Notes: generated by a model from the sequence alone, not told the origin. DNA of 25,962 nucleotides from Bacteroidales bacterium (GCA_016936695.1 JAFGXK010000019.1:1-25962); one strand, 5' to 3'. Counted from the stretch's first letter, positions 17,598-25,633 are shown. Translations and numbers: made by a program.

Positions 17598-17779
17598 ATG
17601 ACGATAAAAATAATTCTTAAATAAAAAAAATCCAAGCCGGGATTCCTTAAAATGATTTTTCCGTCAGAGAAGGGAGTTTTCACTGTTGTCAGCCACAGAT
17701 TTTAATCACGAATATTTCATCATAACCTTGCCAGGCAAGCTCAGGAATGTATCTGTTTATTTCCTTTATTACCGGTTTA

Positions 17780-17815
17780 CCGATAATTGCTGCCTCAATA
17801 TGATTTTATTATCGG
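17780..17815. terminator. Weak inverted repeat downstream of the transporter gene
   Basis: CCGATAAT and ATTATCGG form a perfect 8-bp AT-rich stem around a 20-nt loop, 21 nt after the transporter stop codon. It may contribute to termination of the minus-strand transcript. The long loop and lack of a T-run make this a low-confidence call. Confidence 0.25.
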
Positions 17816-17836
17816 CTTACTTAAAGAAGGTACCAA

Positions 17837-19258
17837 CTATTCCTTCGTTGATAATTCATGGTAACCGACAGTTCCGGGCGGCAGAAGAGCCTCCGTATGA
17901 TTTGCCATCGGACATCCGGGGACAGGGCAGTTAATGATCTTATGTTCCTTGTTATCGGTGGGATGCCATCCCATAATAAGGTATAGGGCGTAGAATCCTA
18001 TCACATAGGCAATCGGGATATGCCAGCCGTTTTTTATCCACTTTATAACATCGCGGCCTTCAGGAAATTTGTTTGTAATGGCTACGCCTGCCGATGATCC
18101 GAACCACACCATCGATCCGCCGAAACCAACTGCAAAGGCAAGAATCCCCCAGTCGTAGTGGCCCTGGTCGAGGCACAGCTTGGTGAGCGGGATATTATCA
18201 AAGACCGAAGAGAGGAATCCGAGGGCAAATGCTGTCCCCACGCTTGCGTTGGGAAGTTCTTCCACCGGCATCATTGAAGCACACATTACCAGGCAGAGAA
18301 GAAAAATGGTGCCTAGAATGGACCCGGGAACTTCTTTCCATGGTATTTTGATGATGAACGCTCCAAGGATTATTGCGATCCATACTCCGAGGGCGGGCAT
18401 ATCGTATAGGATATTTGACAGGATTGCTCCGACAAGTATCATGGCTACCACAGATATTCTAAGCCAGTCGATTCTTACTCCGGTTATGGCATCCTTCTGG
18501 ATCACCTGGTATTTATGCTGCTGGTGCGAGCCGAACCATGCAAAGAAGGCAAAGGCGAATATTGCTGCAATGAAAGCATGCAGGACGTCGAAGGCACTTA
18601 CACCGTCGATCCACATCATTGTTGTTGTGGTGTCGCCCACTACGCTCCCTGCTCCTCCTGCATTGCTTGCTGCGACAATGGCCGCGAGGTATCCGATATG
18701 CACCTTGTTCTTGAATACAACCAGGGCAATTGTGCCACCGATAAGCGCGGCTGCAATATTGTCGAGGAAAGCCGACATGATGAATACAAAAATAAGAAGC
18801 AGGAAAGGACCTTTCCAGTCATCGGGAAGATAATTCGGCAGTATATCGGGCACCTTCGATTCCTCGAAAATTTTCGACAGTATGGCAAAGCCCAGGAGAA
18901 GCCCAAGAAGGTTGAGGATGATTCCCCATTCTCCCTGACGCATTTCCTTGTCGAGGAATTGTTCGCCAAGGGGAAGTTCCCCGAACATGTGTTCCATGAA
19001 ATGGAATCCCGGATCAAAGATCAGCTTGAATGTAAGGATGACTGATAGTCCGGTGACCGCCACCCAGAAAGTATGTTTATGAAACATGGCAACACCGAGA
19101 AGCGTCAGGCCAAATAAAATGAATTCAATTCTGACAGGCCCGATGGAGGGCACTTTGCCTGATGAGGCAAATGTCATCAGAGGAATTATCGAAAACAGAA
19201 AGAACAATAAGACCTTTTTGACAAAAGGATTTTGCGGTTTGAATTTACCAAAGGCCAT
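17837..19258 (-). CDS. Ion-transporter superfamily antiporter/permease (NhaD/citrate/ArsB-like)
   Basis: 473-residue inner-membrane protein with about 11-12 hydrophobic segments. It carries the paired signatures of this superfamily: SAFLDNIAAALIGG (about 160-175) and SSVFDNIPLTK in the second half, with SNAGGAGSVVGDTTTTMMWIDG after the first. The last is close to the NhaD-type GNVTTTMLWI motif, so Na+/H+ exchange is possible, but citrate or other anion transport cannot be excluded. The N-terminus has a signal-like first segment before SIGPVRIEFILFGL (from residue 38). The C-terminus has a soluble tail (about 429-473) with DNKEHKIINCPVPGCPMAN. That tail and the SIGPVRIEF segment recur in the 69-codon gene upstream. 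The 64-nt gap suggests co-transcription with that gene. Confidence 0.88.
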   Translation of the reverse strand: MAFGKFKPQNPFVKKVLLFFLFSIIPLMTFASSGKVPSIGPVRIEFILFGLTLLGVAMFHKHTFWVAVTGLSVILTFKLIFDPGFHFMEHMFGELPLGEQFLDKEMRQGEWGIILNLLGLLLGFAILSKIFEESKVPDILPNYLPDDWKGPFLLLIFVFIMSAFLDNIAAALIGGTIALVVFKNKVHIGYLAAIVAASNAGGAGSVVGDTTTTMMWIDGVSAFDVLHAFIAAIFAFAFFAWFGSHQQHKYQVIQKDAITGVRIDWLRISVVAMILVGAILSNILYDMPALGVWIAIILGAFIIKIPWKEVPGSILGTIFLLCLVMCASMMPVEELPNASVGTAFALGFLSSVFDNIPLTKLCLDQGHYDWGILAFAVGFGGSMVWFGSSAGVAITNKFPEGRDVIKWIKNGWHIPIAYVIGFYALYLIMGWHPTDNKEHKIINCPVPGCPMANHTEALLPPGTVGYHELSTKE

Positions 19259-19322
19259 GTATAATCAGTTTAATAAATGTGGGATTTTCAAGGCGACAAA
19301 AATAAACAAATATTAATATATT

Positions 19323-19532
19323 TCACTCTTTTAAAAGCTCGTAGTATGGCACAGTGTGTAATTCTGCAGTTGGCTGGTCCGCCATCGGGCATCCTGGTAC
19401 CGGGAAGTTAATAATTTTATGCTCCTTATTATCTGCAGGCTCCCAGCCCATGGTCAGAAAAAGGGCAATTTCGAGGAGTATAAGCCCTAAGAAAATAAAT
19501 TCAATGTGTATGGGCCCGATTGAATTGAACAT
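19323..19532 (-). CDS. Miniature paralogue of the downstream transporter (single membrane segment plus tail)
   Basis: 69 residues. Residues 4-25 (SIGPIHIEFIFLGLILLEIA) match transporter residues 38-59; residues 26-69 (MGWEPADNKEHKIINFPVPG and onward) match transporter residues about 427-473. About 367 residues between them are missing, yet the frame is intact from ATG to stop. In 25 tail codons (ATG at Met28 through Asp52), about 11 differ from the parent only synonymously, about 10 are identical and about 4 change the residue. That pattern indicates protein-level selection rather than decay. One Cys of CPVPGCP is replaced (FPVPGCP). It lies 64 nt upstream of the transporter on the same strand. 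A partner or regulator role is possible; function is unknown. Confidence 0.72.
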   Translation of the reverse strand: MFNSIGPIHIEFIFLGLILLEIALFLTMGWEPADNKEHKIINFPVPGCPMADQPTAELHTVPYYELLKE

Positions 19533-19695
19533 ATTAGTACAGGTCAGAGGTAAATCATTAAAGAATTTGAGGCTGCCAAATTATAATTATTTTGAATCCG
19601 ATGTTATCAGTGGAAGACACTTAATAATAATTTTTGTCATAGAAGGTAATAGTCATTTTGGAGCAATTTTTATCACTTAAATCCTTAATTTTTCA

Positions 19696-19703
19696 TAATT
19701 TTG
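19696..19703 (+). promoter_or_regulatory. Putative -7 promoter element TAATTTTG (distal, upstream of repeats)
   Basis: TAATTTTG matches the Bacteroidota TAnnTTTG consensus. It is 469 nt upstream of sufB, separated from it by the repeat cluster. It may be a distal suf promoter. No good -33 TTTG was seen at the usual distance. Confidence 0.3.
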
Positions 19704-19828
19704 CGTCCTTATTTAGATTAAATATAATTAAGGAAGATTTTTGAGTTTGAAAGATCAGAACAGTTAAAAATAAATAATGGCTATCTGCAATGATGTAAGG
19801 GATTGTAAATTTTTGTTGTCTTTACCCC

Positions 19829-20042
19829 CTTCCCAACCTTCCCCCAAAGGGGAAGGGGCTGGTAACCTTCTGCAGGACTCAGACAAAAATCTTGTCATGC
19901 TCACTTCCCAATTATCCTCTAAAAGTGCAGGCGTCTGCAATGGAGGATTCATTTCCCCCCTGGGGGAAAGAAGAAAGGGGGTAAGTGCAATTCGTCAGGA
20001 GGAAAGGGGGTAAGTGCAATTCACCAGGAAGGAAGGGGTATA
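19829..20042. repeat. G/C-rich hairpin and short tandem-repeat cluster
   Basis: Two perfect 8-bp hairpins: CCTTCCCC-CAAA-GGGGAAGG (19837-19856) and TTTCCCCC-CT-GGGGGAAA (19952-19969). They are followed by a direct repeat of GAAAGGGGGTAAGTGCAATT with period 29 (19973 and 20002) and a degraded third unit near 20031. Composition is unlike the neighbours. The first hairpin resembles palindromic intergenic elements that often yield spurious 'PSPKGEGAG' reading frames in many genomes. No transposase is present. Confidence 0.75.
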
Positions 20043-20072
20043 AATAGAATACAATTGATTGGCAAGGGTGTT

Positions 20073-20080
20073 TATCTTTG
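20073..20080 (+). promoter_or_regulatory. Putative -7 promoter element TATCTTTG for the suf operon
   Basis: TATCTTTG matches TAnnTTTG at all defined positions and ends 91 nt before the sufB start. A TTG at 20055-20057 is the nearest -33 candidate, but the spacing is short. This is the most likely promoter for the suf operon. No IscR-like or Fur-like operator was recognised. Confidence 0.5.
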
Positions 20081-20171
20081 CATTAAGAGGGAAAAGAAAT
20101 AAAGCAATGTGATTAACAATTCCCATTTCACGATGTTAAACATGAGAGATTAAATTGCATTATACGGTTGT

Positions 20172-21620
20172 ATGGAAAAAGACCAGGATGATATAATTAA
20201 TGGTATCACGTCAGGAGAATACAAATACGGTTTCTTTACCGACATTGAAACGGAAAAGATACCAAAGGGTTTGAATGAGGATGTTGTACGCCTTATTTCG
20301 GAAAAGAAGGGAGAACCTGAGTGGCTTCTTGAATTCCGTCTTAAGTCGTTCCGGCACTGGCTTACACAGAAGATGCCGGATTGGGCGAACCTTAAGATTC
20401 CGCCTATTGATTATCAGGAAATAATATTTTACGCCGCCCCCAAGCAGAGGCCGGCTCTTGAGAGCCTTGACGACATAGATCCTGAACTGAAGAGGACTTT
20501 CGACAAGCTCGGGATTCCTCTTGAGGAACAGAAGCATCTTTCGGGCGTAGCTGTTGATGCGGTTATGGACAGTGTTTCAGTAAAGACCACCTTCAGGGAG
20601 ACACTGGCGGAAATGGGGATTATTTTCTGTTCATTCAGTGAAGCCGTAAGGGAATATCCCGATCTTGTAAGAAGGTATATGGGAACGGTTGTGCCTTATA
20701 CTGATAATTACTTTGCGTCGCTTAATTCGGCTGTATTCAGCGATGGTTCCTTCTGTTATATTCCCAAGGGAGTCCGGTGCCCGATGGAGCTGTCGACCTA
20801 TTTCAGGATCAATGCAGCCAATACCGGCCAGTTTGAGCGGACTCTCCTTGTTGCCGATGAGGAAAGCTATGTAAGCTATCTCGAAGGCTGTACCGCACCG
20901 ATGAGGGATGAGAATCAGCTTCATGCCGCGATTGTGGAGATAATAGCGGAGAAAAATGCCGAGGTGAAGTATTCGACTGTTCAGAACTGGTACCCGGGCG
21001 ACAAGGAAGGACGGGGAGGGATATTTAATTTTGTCACCAAAAGAGGTATATGCAGAGGGGATAATTCAAAAATTTCATGGACGCAGGTTGAGACCGGATC
21101 GGCCATAACCTGGAAGTATCCTTCATGTATCCTCAGGGGAGATAATTCAACGGGCGAGTTTTATTCGGTGGCAGTTACAAACAATCATCAGCAGGCTGAT
21201 ACCGGCACAAAGATGATCCATATCGGGAAAAACACAAAGAGCACCATAGTATCGAAGGGAATATCGGCCGGGCACGGGCAGAACAGTTACAGGGGTCTTG
21301 TGAAGGTCCTGAAGAATGCCTCCAATGCCCGAAATTTTTCACAGTGTGATTCCCTGCTTCTTGGTGACAAGTGCGGGGCCCATACATTTCCTTACCTTGA
21401 GATCGACAATCAGAGTGCTATCGTTGAGCACGAAGCAACAACGTCGAAGATAGGGGAGGACCAGATATTTTACTGCAATCAGCGAGGCATATCGACAGAG
21501 GATGCAATTGGCCTTATAGTGAACGGTTATGCCAGGGAAGTGATAAACAAGCTTCCGATGGAGTTTGCAGTTGAGGCCCAGAAACTCCTTCAGATCAGTC
21601 TGGAAGGCAGTGTAGGTTAG
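20172..21620 (+). CDS. sufB: Fe-S cluster assembly scaffold protein SufB
   Basis: 482 residues, the normal length for SufB. Family segments are clear: PEWLLEFRLKSFRHW near the N-terminus, YFASLNSAVFSDGSFCYIPK, GVRCPMELSTYFRIN, and the C-terminal beta-helix end GDKCGAHTFPYLEIDNQ, HEATTSKIGEDQIFYCNQRG. SufB forms the scaffold complex with SufC and SufD on which Fe-S clusters are built from sulfur supplied by SufS/SufE. It is the first gene of the operon, 27 nt before sufC. The ATG at 20172 begins MEKDQDDIINGITSGEYKYG, which fits Bacteroidota SufB. Confidence 0.97.
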   Translation: MEKDQDDIINGITSGEYKYGFFTDIETEKIPKGLNEDVVRLISEKKGEPEWLLEFRLKSFRHWLTQKMPDWANLKIPPIDYQEIIFYAAPKQRPALESLDDIDPELKRTFDKLGIPLEEQKHLSGVAVDAVMDSVSVKTTFRETLAEMGIIFCSFSEAVREYPDLVRRYMGTVVPYTDNYFASLNSAVFSDGSFCYIPKGVRCPMELSTYFRINAANTGQFERTLLVADEESYVSYLEGCTAPMRDENQLHAAIVEIIAEKNAEVKYSTVQNWYPGDKEGRGGIFNFVTKRGICRGDNSKISWTQVETGSAITWKYPSCILRGDNSTGEFYSVAVTNNHQQADTGTKMIHIGKNTKSTIVSKGISAGHGQNSYRGLVKVLKNASNARNFSQCDSLLLGDKCGAHTFPYLEIDNQSAIVEHEATTSKIGEDQIFYCNQRGISTEDAIGLIVNGYAREVINKLPMEFAVEAQKLLQISLEGSVG

Positions 21621-21647
21621 TTCAATATTTAATGATTATATTCTGAC

Positions 21648-22406
21648 ATGCTTAGTATAAAAAACCTGGAAGCCGGCATAAACGGGAAGATGATCCTGAA
21701 AGGAATAAGCCTTGAGGTCAGGGCCGGTGAGATACATGCAATAATGGGTCCCAACGGATCGGGAAAGAGTACACTGGCTGCCGTTCTGGCAGGCAGGGAT
21801 GTGGTTGAGATCAGAGGGGGATCGGTTACTTATCTGGGGAAGGATCTGTTGCAGATGGCTCCGGAGGACCGGTCGAAGGAAGGAATCTTCCTCGGGTTTC
21901 AGTATCCTATTGAGATACCGGGAGTCAGCATGGTAAATTTCATGAAGACTGCAGTTAATGAGCACCGTAAGCACAAGGGACTCGGACCTCTCTCCGCTTC
22001 TGATTTTCTTAAACTGATGAGGGAGAAGAAGGAACTGGTCGAAATTGATTCAAAGCTGGCGAACCGCTCCGTAAACGAAGGTTTCTCAGGCGGGGAGAAA
22101 AAGAAGAATGAAATTTTCCAGATGGCCATGCTCGAACCGCGGCTGGCGATTCTCGATGAAACAGATTCAGGCCTTGACATCGATGCACTCAGAATAGTGG
22201 CGAATGGAGTAAACAGGCTCAAGAAGCCGGATAATTCTTCGATAGTGATCACACATTACCAGAGGCTCCTCGATTATATTGTTCCTGATGTGGTGCATGT
22301 TCTGTACGACGGGCGGATAGTGAAAACAGCCGGAAAGGAACTGGCACTGGAACTTGAGGAGAAGGGCTATGACTGGATCAAGAAAGAAGTTGACAATCAG
22401 AATTGA
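21648..22406 (+). CDS. sufC: Fe-S cluster assembly ATPase SufC
   Basis: 252-residue soluble ABC-type ATPase of the SufBC2D complex. Walker A is GPNGSGKST (residues 34-42), the Q-loop region is FLGFQYPIEIPG, the signature is FSGGEKKKNEIFQM and Walker B is LAILDETDSGLDID, with the switch histidine in IVITHYQRLL. The SGGEKKKNE form and the ETDSGLDID segment are specific to SufC rather than transport ATPases. The stop is separated from the sufD ATG by a single base. Confidence 0.97.
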   Translation: MLSIKNLEAGINGKMILKGISLEVRAGEIHAIMGPNGSGKSTLAAVLAGRDVVEIRGGSVTYLGKDLLQMAPEDRSKEGIFLGFQYPIEIPGVSMVNFMKTAVNEHRKHKGLGPLSASDFLKLMREKKELVEIDSKLANRSVNEGFSGGEKKKNEIFQMAMLEPRLAILDETDSGLDIDALRIVANGVNRLKKPDNSSIVITHYQRLLDYIVPDVVHVLYDGRIVKTAGKELALELEEKGYDWIKKEVDNQN

Positions 22407-22407
22407 T

Positions 22408-23766
22408 ATGAACGGACAATCAGAGGTATCGGAGTTTTTTTCAAAACTTTATTCTGAAAACATTTGCAGGATAGAGGAAGGGTCGACACCGTTTCTCAAT
22501 TCTTTCAGGAAAGAAGCTTTTGAGAAATTTAACCTTCTTGGGGTGCCGACCAAAAAAATGGAGTCCTACAAGTATACAAACCTTGAGACCTGGTTCAGGC
22601 ATGATTACCAGAGCTATTTCATTCCGGATGAATCTCATTTTCAGAAAGCCGAGGATTTCAGGTGCGATGTGACCAATCTGGATACTCACGGGATTGTTCT
22701 GATGAATGGTTTTTATCCGACCCTGAACGGTAAACTCAGGGAACTTCCCGGTGGGATCATTATCGGAAGCCTTAATGAGGCTGCAAGGAAGTATCCGTAT
22801 CTTCTGGAGAAACACTACGGTAAATATGCGAAGAACGATTCGGACGGACTTATTCACCTGAATACGGCAATGGTTTCTGACGGTGTATTTATTTATGTGC
22901 CCCGGGGTACCGTTCCCTGTAAGCCGGTGCAGGTGGTAAATCTTGTCGATTCCGATCAGGATACGTTCAATCAGCACAGGAACCTGATAATAGTTGAGGA
23001 CAATGCCCAATGTGCGGTTATTATATGTGATCATGCATTGTCGCCGCAGAGGTTTCTTACCAACGCTGTATCAGAGATATACGCCGGGGAAAACTCTTCT
23101 TTCGATCTTATCAGGGTTCAGAATGAACACAACAATGCCTGTAAGATCACACACACTTTCATTCATCAGGAGAGGAACAGCCATGCGACATCCAGCATAA
23201 TAACACTTCACGGAGGCCTTGTGCGGAACAATACCTACCACCGTTTGGCAGGCGAGGGAGGTGAATGCAATTCATACGGTCTTTTCCTGGCTGATAAATG
23301 GCAGCATGTCGACAACTTTGTCAATGTGGAACACGCATCACCCAACTGCCACAGCAACCAGCTCTTCAAGGGCGTGCTTGATGACGTTTCCACAGGAGCA
23401 TTCAACGGCAGGATCTTTGTCGCCCCGGATGCCCAGGGCACCATTGCCTATCAGAAGAATAACAACATATTGCTGACCGACGAAGCAAGAATGGACACCA
23501 AACCTCAGCTCGAGATCTATGCCGATGATGTGAAATGCAGCCACGGAGCAACTGTTGGGCAGCTCGACAATAATGCCCTGTTTTATATGCAGTCGAGAGG
23601 AATTGACAAACGTCAGGCTTTACTGATGCTTATGTTCGGGTTCGCCCATGAAGTGATCCAGAACATTAAGGTTGAGGCTCTGAAGGAAAGAATTGACGGA
23701 CTGGTAATGCAGAGACTTAAGGGAGAATTGTCGCAATGCGCTAGCTGTATGGTGAAATGCGTGTAA
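22408..23766 (+). CDS. sufD: Fe-S cluster assembly protein SufD
   Basis: 452 residues. SufD partners SufB and SufC in the scaffold complex. Family features include KKMESYKYTNLETWF near the N-terminus, FNGRIFVAPDAQGTIAYQKN and DDVKCSHGATVGQLDNNALF in the C-terminal beta helix, and the end RGIDKRQALLMLMFGFAHEV. ATG at 22408 is 1 nt after the sufC stop. An earlier ATG at 22354 would add 18 residues inside sufC and is not favoured. The C-terminus has CASCMVKCV, three cysteines close together; whether they matter is unknown. Confidence 0.96.
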   Translation: MNGQSEVSEFFSKLYSENICRIEEGSTPFLNSFRKEAFEKFNLLGVPTKKMESYKYTNLETWFRHDYQSYFIPDESHFQKAEDFRCDVTNLDTHGIVLMNGFYPTLNGKLRELPGGIIIGSLNEAARKYPYLLEKHYGKYAKNDSDGLIHLNTAMVSDGVFIYVPRGTVPCKPVQVVNLVDSDQDTFNQHRNLIIVEDNAQCAVIICDHALSPQRFLTNAVSEIYAGENSSFDLIRVQNEHNNACKITHTFIHQERNSHATSSIITLHGGLVRNNTYHRLAGEGGECNSYGLFLADKWQHVDNFVNVEHASPNCHSNQLFKGVLDDVSTGAFNGRIFVAPDAQGTIAYQKNNNILLTDEARMDTKPQLEIYADDVKCSHGATVGQLDNNALFYMQSRGIDKRQALLMLMFGFAHEVIQNIKVEALKERIDGLVMQRLKGELSQCASCMVKCV

Positions 23767-23779
23767 TTAATGAAACGGG

Positions 23780-24997
23780 ATGATTGATATTGATGTAGTT
23801 CGTTCAGATTTTCCGGTGCTTCAAAAAAAGGTATACGGCAAGCCGCTGATATACTTCGACAATGGCGCCACCACTCAGAAACCTCTTTGCGTTCTCGACG
23901 AGGTCAGGAAGGTCTATACCGATTACAACGGGAATGTTCACCGCGGTGTCCATGCAATGAGCGATCAGACCTCAGAGGCATACGAAGGGGCAAGAGAGAA
24001 GGTACGATCGTTCATCAATGCCGCCGGAAGGGAAGAGGTGGTGTTTACATCGGGAACCACGGGATCAATAAACGCAATTGCATATTCATTCGGCGAAAGG
24101 TATATAAACCAGGGCGATGAGATAATTGTGAGCGAAATGGAGCATCATGCCAACATCGTTCCCTGGCAGATCCTTTGCCAGCGCAAGGGATCCGTTCTGA
24201 AAGTTATACCCTTTAACGATCGGGGGGATCTGAATCTGGAAGAGTACCTTAAGCTGCTCTCACCGAAGACCAGAATAGTTGCGGTCACCCAGGTATCAAA
24301 TGCTCTCGGTACTATTGTTCCTTTGAAGGAGATCATCGAACCGGCTCATGCAATGGGGATACCTGTTCTCGTTGATGGGGCTCAGGGAGTGCAGCACGGC
24401 TTTGCGGATGTCCAGTCGCTCGATTGTGATTTCTATGTTTTTTCAGGACATAAAATCTATGGTCCCACCGGAATCGGGGTGATGTATGGAAAGGAGAAAT
24501 GGCTGTCCGGGCTGCCGCCTTACCAGGGCGGAGGCGATATGGTTGACAGGGTGACCTTCGAAAAGACCACATATAATGAACTACCTTTCAAATTCGAAGC
24601 GGGAACGATGAATTATGCCGGAGCCATCGGACTCGGAAGGGCTCTCGACTATGTGAAGGAACTTGGAAGGGATGAAATATCTGACAGGGAAAAGACCTTG
24701 CTGGCATATGCCACCGAAAGGCTTTCTTCAATACAAGGGTTGAGGATCTTCGGGCAGTCTGACAGAAAGATCTGTACGATATCTTTTCTTCTTGACAATA
24801 TACACCAGTACGATACGGGAATGATCCTCGACAAGCTCGGGATCGCAGTCAGGACAGGCACTCATTGCGCCCAGCCGGTTATGGAACATTACGGTATAGA
24901 AGGCACCGTGAGGGCCTCTTTATGCTTTTACAACACAATCGGGGAGATCGATGCACTTGGCACGGGAATTGAAAAGGTGATCAGCATGTTTTCATGA
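23780..24997 (+). CDS. sufS: SufS-type cysteine desulfurase
   Basis: 405-residue PLP enzyme that removes sulfur from cysteine and passes it to SufE for Fe-S assembly. The PLP lysine is K225 in FSGHKIYGPTG; the persulfide-forming cysteine is C363 in RTGTHCAQPVM; the group II pattern is clear. The family start IYFDNGATTQKP lies at residues 24-35, and the PLP-stacking histidine region is EMEHHANIVPW. It starts 13 nt after sufD and overlaps the sufE start by 4 nt (ATGA at 24994-24997), so SufS and SufE are probably translationally coupled. Confidence 0.97.
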   Translation: MIDIDVVRSDFPVLQKKVYGKPLIYFDNGATTQKPLCVLDEVRKVYTDYNGNVHRGVHAMSDQTSEAYEGAREKVRSFINAAGREEVVFTSGTTGSINAIAYSFGERYINQGDEIIVSEMEHHANIVPWQILCQRKGSVLKVIPFNDRGDLNLEEYLKLLSPKTRIVAVTQVSNALGTIVPLKEIIEPAHAMGIPVLVDGAQGVQHGFADVQSLDCDFYVFSGHKIYGPTGIGVMYGKEKWLSGLPPYQGGGDMVDRVTFEKTTYNELPFKFEAGTMNYAGAIGLGRALDYVKELGRDEISDREKTLLAYATERLSSIQGLRIFGQSDRKICTISFLLDNIHQYDTGMILDKLGIAVRTGTHCAQPVMEHYGIEGTVRASLCFYNTIGEIDALGTGIEKVISMFS

Positions 24998-25458
24998 ATA
25001 AGGAGATGACGCTAAACGAGGTTCAGGATACTATAATAGATGAGTTTTCGGCTTTCGACGACTGGATGGACAAATACAATATTCTGATCGAGATGGGTAA
25101 GGAGCTGCCCCTTATCGATCCGAAGTTCAAGGTAAAGGATTACCTTATCGAGGGATGCCAGTCAAAGGTCTGGCTTTATCCTCAGTACGACGGCAAAGTT
25201 GTAACTTTCGCGGCCGACAGTGATGCAATAATTACAAAGGGGATTGTGGCATTGCTCATCAGGGTGCTTTCCGGCAGAACAACTGAAGAGATTATCATGG
25301 CCGACCTTTATTTTATCGACAGGATAGGGTTGCGGCAGAATCTCTCGCCGACACGATCCAACGGACTTTTGTCGATGCTGAGGCAGATGAAGCTTTATGC
25401 GATGGCATTTAAAGCAAAGGGCTCAGGGCAAAGGGCTCAGGGCGCAGGGCAGGAGTGA
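24994..25458 (+). CDS. sufE: Cysteine desulfuration protein SufE with a repeat-encoded C-terminal extension
   Basis: 154 residues. SufE accepts sulfur from SufS and delivers it to the SufBCD scaffold. The acceptor cysteine is C55 in LIEGCQSKVW; the C-terminal SufE pattern is NLSPTRSNGLLSMLRQMK. The natural fold seems to end near MKLYAMAFK. The last 14 residues (AKGSGQRAQGAGQE) are encoded exactly by the first heptad repeats (from 25414), and the stop codon at 25456-25458 lies inside a heptad. The extension is probably an unstructured by-product of the array. Confidence 0.96.
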   Translation: MNKEMTLNEVQDTIIDEFSAFDDWMDKYNILIEMGKELPLIDPKFKVKDYLIEGCQSKVWLYPQYDGKVVTFAADSDAIITKGIVALLIRVLSGRTTEEIIMADLYFIDRIGLRQNLSPTRSNGLLSMLRQMKLYAMAFKAKGSGQRAQGAGQE

Positions 25459-25630
25459 GGTGTGAGGCGTGAGGTGGGAGGTGTGAGGTGAAGACGGAAG
25501 ACCGAAGACCGAAGACGGAAGAAAGAAGACAGAAGAGCGGAGAGCACAGAGCATGAACTAAGAACCTGCAACCAGTAACCAGTAACCAGCAACCAGCAAC
25601 CAGCAACCAGCAACCAGCAACCAGCAACAA
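25414..25630. repeat. Continuous heptanucleotide array (31 units, changing motif)
   Basis: The interval divides exactly into 31 consecutive 7-mers with no phase break. The unit drifts in blocks: GCAAAGG/GCTCAGG (25414-25448), TGAGGTG-like (25456-25490), AAGACCG-like (25491-25539), then GCAACCA/GTAACCA (25568-25623). Transitional units lie between blocks. It begins inside sufE and ends 3 nt before the ATG of the sufT-like gene. The phase is directly visible; the mechanism is unknown. The minus-strand open frame across it (LLVAGCWLLVAGCW) is an artefact of the repeat. Confidence 0.93.
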
Positions 25631-25633
25631 ATT

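Larger units (their letters stand above)
19533..20171. other. Gene-free region between the transporter pair and the suf operon
   Basis: 639 nt with no gene that can be supported. It holds a promoter-like TAATTTTG at 19696, two G/C-rich hairpins, a 29-bp direct repeat, and a second promoter-like TATCTTTG at 20073. The 78-codon open frame at 19777-20013 runs through the repeats and is judged non-coding. The region from 19533 to about 19690 is AT-rich and shows nothing recognisable, including no clear promoter for the minus-strand transporter pair. Confidence 0.7.

Noticed and set aside
18180..18833. 217-codon plus-strand open frame inside the transporter
   Set aside because: Antisense shadow of a clear multi-pass membrane protein with conserved motifs.
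19323..19532. Mini transporter as a decayed pseudogene fragment
   Set aside because: The frame is intact with its own ATG and stop, and differences from the parent are mainly synonymous in the tail.
19777..20013. 78-codon open frame upstream of suf
   Set aside because: It reads through the hairpins and direct repeats, giving a PSPKGEGAG-type product typical of intergenic repeats; no family similarity is visible.
22441..23034. 197-codon minus-strand open frame inside sufD
   Set aside because: Antisense shadow; sufD is strongly supported and the product resembles nothing.
25414..25630. CRISPR array
   Set aside because: Units are 7 nt with no spacers and no cas genes nearby.
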